A stretch of 64,000 nt of DNA from Owenia fusiformis (taxonomy: Eukaryota > Annelida > Polychaeta > Sabellida > Oweniidae), in contig CAIIXF020000009.1 of assembly GCA_903813345.2 (NCBI GenBank), positions 2,294,001-2,358,000 of the forward strand. The letters run 5' to 3'. Shown piece by piece: positions 11,555 to 23,700 of the stretch (position 1 is its first letter; every line of letters starts with the position of its first letter). The position numbers were made by a program, and so were the translations under genes. The notes beneath the pieces were generated by a model that made no database searches, had not been told where the DNA came from, and saw only the letters and a program-made list of their open reading frames with translations.

Positions 11555-11564
11555 TATATAAATA
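11555..11564 (+). promoter_or_regulatory. TATA box of gene B
   Basis: TATATAAATA stands 151 bp upstream of the signal-peptide ATG at 11715. A start about 30 bp downstream would give a 5' leader of about 125 nt that contains a minimal upstream ORF (ATG AAA TAA at 11583) and an out-of-frame ATG at 11612, so the true start may lie further downstream. Confidence 0.4.
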
Positions 11565-11714
11565 CAACATTGCCTTTTGAAAATGAAATAAAGAAACCAA
11601 ACTACTGTTATATGTACACGGGTAAAACATATTCTCATCTTTTTGTTGGGAGCAACATAAACGGATGTGTATATTTTAGGCATTATTTGGTCGACCATTA
11701 TTACACGATATACG

Positions 11715-11769
11715 ATGTTGCTGAAAACAGTTTTCCTGATTGTATCGATGTTAGCATCAAGTATTATGG
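11715..11769 (+). CDS. Gene B exon 1: signal peptide
   Basis: ATG at 11715 gives MLLKTVFLIVSMLASSIMG with a hydrophobic core VFLIVSMLA, and the exon ends in phase 1 at a GTAAGA donor (11770). This is a classic first exon of a secreted modular protein. The overlapping longer open frame at 11570-11773 is in another phase and has no such features. Confidence 0.65.
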
Positions 11770-14700
11770 GTAAGACTTTTGAATTAATTTTAATTAATTT
11801 AAATAAATTATGAACTAATATAAATACATGTCAGGCAGATGTCATAGTTTTCGTTGAACTATAAAGAGCTTGACAAAGCATAATGTTTTTAGACTGCAAA
11901 ATTAAACCACTTAAGAATAAACGCCTTGTATCTCTCATATCGCCTTGAATTCCCAAAAATGGGTTTCTTATTGCGTGAATGTGGGAATCAATCTTACGAT
12001 CATAATTCTATTATCTGAAAAAAGGATCGAGATATCCGACCGAATATAGAAGTCGATGAAGATGCATAAGAATTTAAAAGGTGCGTTAACTACATGCGTA
12101 TATCCGATCAAATATTGAAGTTGCTGAAGATATGGAAATACCCAGCCTGCAATATCCAAATGCATAAGAATTTAAAAGGGGCGTTAACTACTGGCATATA
12201 CAGGGTGGGCGAATAAAAACTGGAACATTTTTCTATTTGTGATACTCCCTAGAACTGCTTGTTGTGCATTGAACAAAACGTATTCGTGTTGGGTGTAAAT
12301 AATATTATAATATATATTTTTATTCACAAGTATCCACAAAAATTCAGATACTGTTAAAATGATTATTTTGTGAAAATGTTAAAGATTAAAGTATGTATAT
12401 GTATGAATTTTGGCTTGTCATGGTCATGATCTGTATACTGCGTGCGTCATGAAAAATGTCAAAATTTTCTCTGCTTGAGACATCACTGCTGAAAATACAG
12501 TATCTTTCATACCATACAATATGTACCCTTCAAATGGTCTTAACACAATTTCCATCAATCAAAACTATATGTAGTTATCTCTAGGAAAAGCAAGACATGT
12601 CTACCTTGAATAATATAGCTTAAGTGACCTCAATTCTTTTTCAAAACTGGCACAATAAGTGACAATATGTCTCAAAACCTGTCATTTTAGCCATGACTGA
12701 CCGTTAGATACAGCTCAGACTGATTGTTCAGGTAGGTGGCAGACAAGTTCAGGAAACCCTTGTGTTGAGTCAAAAAATTGGAACATTTTTCCATCAATTG
12801 TAACTTTTTTGTTAGTCATGTATTATCTTCAATATTTTAGAAAATTGAAGAACAATTCATTGTCATTCTGTAAATATGAATATACAAGCTCAACATTTAA
12901 TTACTGAACATGTCCTACACCTACCTTAACAATCAGTCTGAGCTGTATTTGACAGTCATGCTTGGCTTTAATGATATGTTTTGAGACATATTGTGCCTGT
13001 TTTGAAAAAAGCTGAAGTCAGTTAAGTCATATTATCCAAGGGAGACATGTCTAGGTTCTCTTGGAGATAATTACATATGTTTTAATTGATGGAAATTGTG
13101 TTGAGACCATTTGAAGGGCATATATTGTATGGTATGAGATACTGTATTTTCAGCAATATGTCTCAAGCAGAGAAAATTAGGAAATTTTTCACGACGCACA
13201 CAGTATAGATCATGACCATGACAAGCCAAATTTAATCATACATACATATTTTTATCTTTAACATTTTCACAAATATTCATTTTACCAGTATCTGAATTTT
13301 TGTGGATTGAACTGCAAAAATAAAGAGAATAGAATTAATAGAAAAATGTTCCAGTTTTTATTGGCCCACCCTGTATACGATCAAATATAGAAATTGCTGA
13401 AGATATGGAAATATCCAGTCTGCAATATCCAAATGCATAAGAATTTAAAGGGGGCGTTAACCATGTAATCAATAAAAAAGACAGACCTGCTGGACATTCA
13501 GACAAACGACATAATATGGACATGACACATTCAAAAATTTACCCGTTCTATGCAAGTTACTCCCAGATCGTTTGTAAACGGTATTGTTGATGTCGAAAGA
13601 TTACAAATTAAACCTTTGTAAGCTTATATATCTAGTAGTATTTAAAACCACTGAAAAGTATTGTGAAATATTAACTTCTTCGAATAGAAACTCTTTCTAT
13701 AAGTGTGTTTCAAAGTCAAAAGGACATATCACTTTGACTGTTTCCAATCCTCACCGACCTGTCATATTCCTCCTCTTCAGTGTCTCATTATTCAATGGTG
13801 ATATGTATCTGATATGTATTTTAAAAACATCAAAGAAAATCTATAAGCAAATATGAAAAATAAATTGTCAGCCCCAGGATCAAATCAGAGAATAAAAAAT
13901 AAAAAATAAACGTGCATTTTACGTCTCGTCATCATTTCTGTTTTGGTGTTCCTAACTTTATTCAATGGTCTCCTTATTTATATTCTTTCTAGTTATATTT
14001 CAATAAGGTAAGAATTATTTCAGTAGCTGATGATAAATCATTAATCTGACCCCTTGGCCACCTATGGCAATTATTATGTTTAGGGCAGGGACTGCAGTCT
14101 GTGATACCACACAATGAATTTTTGATCTGCAGGCAGTTAAAGTCCAAGCTTTATAAGATGGATAGATGGATATTGTATTTAGACTTGTATTTCAGGATGT
14201 GGTCGACGTCGATCTCCACCACCTCGTGAGTATTTAGTTTATGATATGCTTCAAAGAGTTTAATTAAATATGAGATAATGGAGGAGGGATTTGGCGGTTA
14301 TTTGAATTCCCGTATATGCTCATTTCTGAAATTATGTTTAAAGAGGAAGAGCTCATGAACGTTCATGATAATTGTCTATCAATCGTTTCATCTAAGGTTC
14401 ATGTAGCAACACCGATGGTCACCGTGAGTAAAATTATTACAATATGAAGTTTTAGTACTACGGCCAAGGCGATTTGTGTCCAAAACACCTAGATTCAATT
14501 TGACTTTAGATTCCTGTTGGGGACCCCAAGGCATGTTAAAAAAGTTTGTGAACCCTTACAAAGCAGGCTCAAAAGTGCTGAGTCAGCAAATTTTATCATT
14601 TTCGAGTCAGAGTTTGACCATATGCTTGAAACTATTTAATATCTCATTTGAGGTTGTTGCAATTATAATGAAACATTGTTAATACACCAGTAAGGCATGT

Positions 14701-17700
14701 ATGAAGAATTCCTGAAAGTTTGGGCCTTATCCAACAGTATTTCACTTATCAAAGCTTGTCATGCTGTCTGGCAATTTTAAACAAGACATCAAGCTTTTGA
14801 AATGAAGCAATAAGGAACAAAATCGAGGTTCAAACAATGACAGACGTTGATATGTTATCGTATGAAAACTTGCAGTTACCAGCAACCTTATGGAGGGGTT
14901 GTATATGCTTTGTATTATATGTGTCATAAATTGTTTAGTTGTAGAAACCTGAAGCCAAAGGAAATAATAGTGCTTTACATTCTCTCCAAGTGATCAATTC
15001 CGTTGCACTGGGTTTGGTGACATTACTTATATGATATGTGACATTACGCGAGTTTGGTCGCCTGGCCAACATATTCCAATGGTGCAGAATCCCACTCGCC
15101 CCATCAAGTCCCACCAAGCCATATCGAGTCCCATTGGCCTAACATATGCACTTGTTTAAATGCCCAGGAAATGGCCAAAATCAAACATATGACTGTCCAA
15201 AATCTGATGCACTAATTTCCCTCCTCCTTTGGATGTGTTCCCATACCAACCGAAATAGTGCCCAAAAGCCATACCAAATTCCCAAATATGAAACCAATGC
15301 CATACCAAATGTCAAAATATAGGACCAATGCCATTCCAATGCCATGACTGGTCCAAAGTAGAATATTTCTTGGGAAAAAAGCTATTTATTTAAACTGAAG
15401 AAGGTCCCAAGAAGAAGGCAATCTTTGAGGATATGTGTAACTACTAGACCAATTCCATACCATAATTGTGAGATAACATATTTTCCATGACCATTCTCAT
15501 ACCAGAAAGTTGAAAAATCTGACCATTCATCCCTCAAAAGTCATAATGAGGGGGCATTCTCATACCACATCCTAAAATTTGGGTCCATTGCCATACCAAA
15601 TGTCAAAAAAGGTACCCCATGTGCGCCGAGGATCCCCGTCAAGGTTTCTATACAGTGAACCCCCCGGGGGTTCAATCGCCACAAAAATTTCGGTTTTCAG
15701 TCAGGGGGGGGGGGGGGTGCGATTGTGGCATAAAAAAAGCCAAAAATTAAGATCTATCTTGAATTTTAAAAATCTTGATTGAACTTCCTTCAAAATAGGG
15801 CTAGACGCTTTAAATAAAGAGCATTTTAAAATTCTTTTATTCTTCTATCTCATGGTTATATTTTTATTGGTTATGGGGGGGGGTGCAATCCCATCCCTGG
15901 CTACGCCTATGGACAAGATCTATTATTTTGACATAAACAAAACATACATCATCTGTTCTACCAACTACAACTAAACATCATTTGTTGTAACAATTTGTTA
16001 TTATATAGCTAATTATTTGCAGCAACAATAGGAGTCTCGTTGCAGTTTACATGGACCCTATACAATAAACCATGTACACCCCCTTCATAAGTTTGGCACC
16101 TGGAAGTTATTATATGATAGCACATGAAAGTCTGTCAATTTTTAAACCTTGATTATGTTCCTTATTACCATATTTCAGATACTTCGATTCCATATGCCAA
16201 AAAAATAAACAGGCTTTAATAAGTGATTCATGTTACGCGGTTAACAATATATGTCATATTCCGCAACGAATATGGCATATTCACTTGCTGTGTATGACAG
16301 ATTCACCTGCGGTATATGGTATACACACTAACCAATGAGAATGTGATACAGAAGTACGCAATTGTCAATTGCATCGATTGAACGAACAAGTAAAACTTAT
16401 AAATTATTATATAATGATTACTGAATCAACAGTACAGTGTATTGAATATATCAACTTATGCATAAGTATCACACGTAATAAACGTACTCAATCAATCCAA
16501 GATTCATATATTAAAACTCGACGGACTAACTTTATTGATTTTCAGCGTAGTTTTACATTTAGAGTCGATTCTCACAACCAATCAAATCGACGCTTTCCGT
16601 ATCACGTTTTCACCTGCGGTATATGGCATATTCCGAAAGTGAGTATGGCATATTCTGCAGGTGAGTATCGGGTATGCACTGAAATCGATGTATCGCATAT
16701 TCATTGTGGAATAACGCATACTCACCTGTGGAATATGACATATACCGCAGGTGAGTATAGCATATTCACACGTATTACAAATACCATGCAACCATGAATA
16801 TATGCCATATTCCACGTAACAATTCAAAGGGGTTCGAGTTGCCAAACTTATGATGGGAAGTGTTATCATTCATAAACATGAACCATAACTACATGAACAA
16901 CAGGAAAGAATGGCACCTGAAATACAATTTTGAAAATGTTATTAGTACACATACAAGTATTTCCAATTGCTGACCACACATACCCTAAACGGTTTTCTGG
17001 GGTATGGCAATGATAAGCTGTAAAAATATAAAATGGTACATGATGAATATGTTTAGTATATTATGATGTCACATATAGTGTTTTGATTTATTTAGAATAA
17101 CACTTTTTGCTATAATGATACACATTTTCTATTTGACCCTAGCAACAAGTTCAACAACTGAAGTGTAAGGTGCCACGCCCCCTTTCTTGAATTTTTAGGG
17201 GAAGGTAAAGAGAAAAATCAGAAAAATAGATGCATGCACTTTTTATTAAAACTTATGCAAGAAATATTTGCTAACACCATCAGTTAAGTTTTTAATCAGG
17301 TTTTATACACCATAGGCTCTTACTGTTTTTTAAATGACTGATTAAAAATCGACTGATTAAGACATTTTGCAGAGAAATTATGTACTTTTAGGGACAAATT
17401 ATCCCATATCTGTACCAAATTTTATTGGATAAGACCCAAACTTTCAGGAATTCTTCATACATGCCTTATTGATATATTGAAAATGTTTCATTATAATTGC
17501 AACATCTTCAAATGAGATATTAAATAGTTTCAAGCATATGGTCAAACTCCAACTCGAAAATGATAAAATTTGCTGACTCAGCACTTTTGAGCCTGCTTTG
17601 CAAGGGTTCACAAACTTTTTTTCACATGCCTTGGGGTCCCCTACAAGAATCTAAAGTCAAATTGAATCTAGGTGTTTTGGATACAAATCGCCTTGGCCGT

Positions 17701-20700
17701 AGTACTATTTAAGCTTGCAATGTTTTTTTTAATTTTTTTTCTCTAAATTAAAATCAATACATAATTACACTTGACACTTTTAATAAGTGTATCAGTGTGA
17801 AAAACATAACATATTAATCTGAGTCACATGGAAATGAGAAAAAGAACAATTAAAAATATTTACTCAGTCACAAGAGAATAAAATAGTTTACAATTAATAA
17901 AATGTACATTTATATGTTTGTCAATAAAGTTCATATTTTGAAATCATTTGAATTTTAAAATTCTTTTTAAAACAGTTAATGGACGTTGATGTTTTCAAAG
18001 AAGTTGGCAAATTATTCCAAAGCTGAGCACCTGAATATTTTATTGAGTGTTGACCTATAATTGTTCTAAATTTTTTCATGTAAAGACAATTTTGGAATCT
18101 TGTCTCATAAAAAGAGGTGGGCTATGTGCTAAAAAGTCAGAATTTGTGATTATTCTCACTGCACGTTTTTGTAACAAAAGCAATTTATTCAAAAATGTTT
18201 TACATGCATTACCCCATATGATGTTGCAATAGTTCAATTGTGATAATATGAGTGAATTATAAATGGAAATCATAGTTTTTATATTCAATTTATATTTAAT
18301 CTTTCCCAGAATACCAATAATTTTTGATATCTTATGTATTACCTCATTTATGTGCTCATTCCATTTTATATAATTTACAATCAATTGTTACTCCCAGAAA
18401 ATTTGTATGCATTACTCTTTAAAGAATATTACCCCCTATTTTTATATCAAAATCTTGGTTTTCATCAATATTCAACGTTGATCTTGTAAATAGCATATAA
18501 TTTGTCTTGTCTATATTCAAAGAAAGTTTATTTCATTTGAACCATTCTAATGTCTTTTCTATTTCTAAACGAGTTGAGCTTTTATCTAGAGATATCCTCG
18601 CTTCTTCCAAGAAGGAGAGGAATGCCATATAAGTTGAATAATGTTTTCTAAAACCAAACTCCCCATTACTAAAATCCAATCCATATCCTAAGTTGCTATT
18701 TAACTTTTAGCTGTAAAATGCAGTAGTCTGTCTACAGTCTCGAACGGCCGTACATCTTGCACAAATGGTTATAATCACAATTCAGTTTGTACAACAACGT
18801 GTAATTCAGGATATAGAAGAGTAGGAAGTAGTTCAACAAAATGCCAGTCTAATAAACGATGGACTGTATCTCAAGCAAGATGTCAAGGTATGTACAGGGT
18901 GGGCCAAAAATGGGGCACTCTAATGTTTTATATTATAATTTAAAAGATTGTGTTGCTAATTAGTATAAATATTTAACATTTGTGGATGCCCGTAAAGATC
19001 AAAGTCAAATGATGCATGTTATATTATTTCTAACACATGGCATATGGCACAAAATGGCGCATTACTGCCAAACACAGCTATTAATTTTTTTAAAGAATTC
19101 ATGAATTTTCATAATTTAATTTTATGTGCCTTTTAGTCAAATCGACCCCTATGTTATGTTTGTTGGAAACAATTTTTAGGTCCACATTGAGCGTCGTGTT
19201 TATTTGATTATTTACATTTCAGTTGTGACGTGTAGCGGTCCATCAAGTACCCGAAATGGCTATATATCTTGCACAAATCGTTACTACTATTACAATACAG
19301 TGTGCACGACAAGGTGTTATTCAGGATTTAGAAGAGTGGGCAGTTCTTCATCACGATGTCAGTCTAATGGTTACTGGACAGCATCTCAAGCAGCATGTCA
19401 ACGTAAGTGATTGTTTGAAATGCTTGAAGATGACAAAATGTAACAATCAAGGAAATTTCGAGATAATCATAAGATAATCAATTCAAAAAATTTTCCGAAT
19501 TTTTCAGAATTATTTTGGATGATTTTTCATGAAACTCTATCATAAAAATACGACATGTACACATTTTATAGTTTCGCATCAACTAACCATATTTTAATTT
19601 GTAAGTACATTATGTAAACATTTCAGCTGTATCGTGTAGCAGTCTATCAACTACCCGAAATGGCCGTACATCTTGCACAAATGGTTACGTATACAATTCA
19701 GCGTGTACGACAACGTGTAGTTTAGGATATAGAAGAGTAGGAAGTAGTTCGATACGATGCTTGTCTAACATGCGATGGACTGCGTCTCAACCAACATGTG
19801 AACGTATGATTTTCATTCTTTTATTTATACATTATGAAAATAATGAAGACATTATTATACGTTACCACTATTGTTGCAAAATGTGGAAATTATATTATTT
19901 TGAATGATTATATTTGACATAAAATGATACAGTGTTGAGCGGTAAGTTTCAGACATTAAAACTAAGAACTGCCAGTATACACAGCACACCCCCTTATAAG
20001 ATTAAAAATCAAATTCAGCAACTATTCGACGAGTACTACTTATTGAAATCTAATTTATTAATTTGCAATTTTGTCGTATTTCCAACATAGTACGTTATGG
20101 AGGAAAATAATTTGAACACGGCTTTTACGGGCTGTTTTATGTGGACGTCAGTCTTGCGAAACTAATGGAGGGGAGATCATTTAAGAAATCTAGGAAGAAC
20201 GACAGAACAATTTCCTACCATATTTTAATTTCCAAATAAATTAGTAGTATGTAAACATTTTAGTTGTATCGTGTAGCAGTCTATCAACTACTCAAAATGG
20301 CCGTACATCTTGCACAAATGGTTATCATTACAATTCAGTGTGCACGACAATATGCAATTCAGGATACAAAAGAGTGGGAAGTTATTCGATACGATGTCAG
20401 ATAAGTACTCGATGGACTGCATCCCGAGCAACATGTCAACGTATGAATTACATTTATATACATGTATACATTATGAAAATAATGAACACATTTTTTCTTC
20501 ATATCACATTGCAGAATCAGATTGTTATAATTGCTAATGATTTGTTACGAGTGGTAAGACGTTACCACTATTATTGCAAAATGAGGAAAGTATATTATTT
20601 TGAATGATTATTTGAAATAAAACAATACAATGACCTAAACTTTCAGACAGTAAAACTGAGAACTGGTAATATCGAGCTATACGATGCATAAATCGTTATA

Positions 20701-23700
20701 AGGTTAAAAATCAAATTCAACCATTCGACCATGATGTTGACGTCAGTCTAGCCAAACTAACCGAGGGGATACAATCAAAGACAATCAAATCTAGATAGAA
20801 CCACACAGCAATATTTACGAATAACGTTAAATACATTATAAATGTAAACATTTTAGCTGTATCGTGTAGCATTCTATCAACTACCCGAAATGGCCGTACA
20901 TCTTGCACAAATGGTTACGTATACAATTCAGCGTGTACGACAATGTGTAATTCAGGATATACAAGAAGAGGAAGTAGTTCGATACGATGTCAGTATAATG
21001 GGTATTGGACTGCATCTCAACCAACATGTGAACGTATGATTTTCATTCTTTCTATACTACATTATGATTATGAACATATGTTGTTTAAATTGATAATGAT
21101 TAGTAACGAGTGGTAGTACATGTACGTTATCAATATTGTTGCAAAATGAGGAAATTTAAATGATTATATTCTAACGAGGCATTAACATACAAAATGTCAC
21201 TACATAGGTACCCGTATAGATATCTCGAGTGTTATTGACTTTTCGGCTTATCTCTACTAATCCACTCGAGTTAAGCCTTTAAGTCAACAAACCGACCCTT
21301 CGCTAACCCTAAGGCCCGATAAGAGGCTTCCTAGCCCCCGAAAATCGACCCTATTTCCCTCCCCCACCACGCCCCTACCCAGGGTATAGTTAGGGGTGAA
21401 GTCTTCTAGGCCTAACCTAACCCCCCTAAACACTTTGGCGCGGGTCCCATCTCTCTAGCTCTTCCCGTTCGGGAGATAGAAATCGGGCTGTCGGAGCCGC
21501 TTTCTTTGATCTCGCCGACACCCCCTCCCTCGCATATTCAGGCAATTTCAGTTATACCCTTACTATATTCCTCCAGTCTTAACCCTAATCGCTATAACGG
21601 ATAAAATTGGTTTTTACCGAACCTAACATTATAATAAAAACTAGTAGACTTATTTCACGTCAAAATTCTCTTGATACCACACAATAATTGTAAAATAAAA
21701 CTCCCTAATAAATGATGTCTTTCATTTGTCGAAATGTAGCCACATCCCCACATTCTAAGTTCTGTGAAGTTTTACGTTTTAAATCATATTGTCTGTGCCT
21801 GCATGTATTCTTAGCTCAAAATAGTGGCTGAATCTTACGAACTGTACATTCGATATGTACATTAAATCAAAACTTGTAATCATAATAGCATAGTAGTCTA
21901 CTAACATTTTCATTCAATAATGACATAACGATAATATGTTTTTAATACATAAACAACTATATTCTGATATATTTTGTTTTTGTTTCGTGAATTATTATGT
22001 TTACAATATTCTTGACGATTAGCTTAACTATCTTATCTAGCATAACTATAAACAAATATTTTACACTACATAGTCTCTTTGAAAGGTGCAAGTTTGAAAA
22101 GTATCAGAATGTGATCTTTGGATTCTGATCTGCATATCAGAAACATAACGTTTGACCAAACCATCGTTCAATTGCGTATTTGAACAGAAGTCTGGTAATA
22201 TATCTTCTACACTTCTGCCCTTGCACCATTGAACAGAAAAGTATATGGTGTATTGTCCACACACTGATGAATCCCAACTTTGAAGTCTTACTGAAGTCGA
22301 TATAATTTTCATTTTTAAGCTCTTTGCAAATGTTTCGAAATCTGAGTTGTAATAAGACGGTGCGTGGCCGTAGGAATCTACAAAATACACGTTTCTTCTG
22401 CTATCTCGCTATCTCTGGGTACTATAAAGAGGCACCAATGTTGACCCTCTTGAGCTGTTTTGTCTGTATTACTAACTAATATTTCGCACTTTGGAGCATT
22501 GTGTAGGACTAAGCTATGTAACTCATCGCTACCAAACACTCCGCAATGTATATTTTTGGTTAAGTTATTGCTTTTCAAAATACAATTAATCTCCGTGTTC
22601 ATTTCGTCGTTAAATCAGTTGAATATAACCTTTCTGGACTTGTCTATTTCGAAGACTGTGGGGAAGACACGAACTGAAATGTTATCTTCGATATTGAGTT
22701 TACATGGTTAAGACTTACAAAGTTCAAGCAGTCAACTTATACCAATACTGCGTTGATTAAATGTAGTTTCCCGTCCATAATGACCATTATAATAAGCCCA
22801 TTTTCTCAAAACGCAGAGAATCATATATTCTTATTATGTTTTGTATTTTTATCGACTTTTTCATGTTTACAATAATCTTCACTAATTTAACTATTAATAA
22901 CAAATTTAATCCGCACATTCTCTTCTTTGCCTTTTTATCTGCATATTTGAACAGAAAGTTTAACCAAGCCATCGTTCACTTGGGTATTTGTACTGAAGTC
23001 TGATTATATATCTTGTACAGACCTGCCCTTTCACCATTGTACCGAAAATATATCAGTATTGTCCACATACTGAAGACAAGGCATACTGAAGTTGAGACAA
23101 CGTTTCTTTGTAATCTCTTCGTAAATGTTTCGAAATCAGAGTTGTTATAAGACGGTATGTGGCGGTATGAATCTATAAAATAGACGTTGGACATTCCTCG
23201 CCTGTTCTTGTAGATAACATACTGTACGTGTACATCGAAATTAATGCTATTGTTAAATATTCGGCCCAAATATGTAGAGTGCTTAACGCTTTCAAGGAAA
23301 GTTGTCATTAAAAGTGAATCGCATATTGGATTTTGAGAAAAAACAATTGTTATCTTGAAAGTGTTAACGATAAGGTGATACCTCTTACAGAATTTAAATA
23401 GACAATTTAACATTCTTTCAGCTCAATCTTCAATATTTGAATATAAAATTAAACCATCAGTCCAAAGTAAAAGATTTATCTTATGACCATCAATTTAAAT
23501 TTTACACTCTTTTGCTAAATAGTGTGACAAATCGTCAAGGAAGTGGTTGAATAAGTAATTACTTAGCCCTGCATTATGTCGGCATATGTCTCGAAAGTAG
23601 GGGCGATACAATCTTTGCGTTTCAGACAAGTTTTCGATTTTATATCCATATGAAACTAGTTGAATTAGGTCGTATATCCAGTTTGCATGGTTTACACATT

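Larger units (their letters stand above)
11770..14195 (+). other. Gene B intron 1
   Basis: Holds the small tandem repeat at 12025-13462 interrupted by the palindromic element 12201-13373; otherwise AT-rich with no exon seen. Acceptor CTTGTATTTCAG ends at 14195. Confidence 0.55.
14455..17705. mobile_element. TIR element with about 290-bp inverted arms
   Basis: Arms 14455 to about 14745 and about 17420 to 17705 are near-identical in inverse orientation, beginning GTACTACGGCCAAGGCGATT. TA flanks both outer ends (14453-14454, 17706-17707). The interior has no transposase ORF; it contains CCATACCA-rich sequence (15230-15600), a poly-G element and another repeat. Confidence 0.6.
14226..18710 (+). 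other. Gene B intron 2
   Basis: About 4.5 kb holding the TIR element 14455-17705 with further repeats inside it and the LINE relic 17721-18700. Acceptor TTAACTTTTAG ends at 18710. Confidence 0.55.

Noticed and set aside
11570-11773. 67-codon frame before gene B
   Set aside because: It overlaps the signal peptide exon in another phase, lacks domain features and runs through the splice donor.
16369-16869. Overlapping frames of 142 and 95 codons on opposite strands
   Set aside because: They cover a cluster of short palindromic words in a repeat; no known motif.
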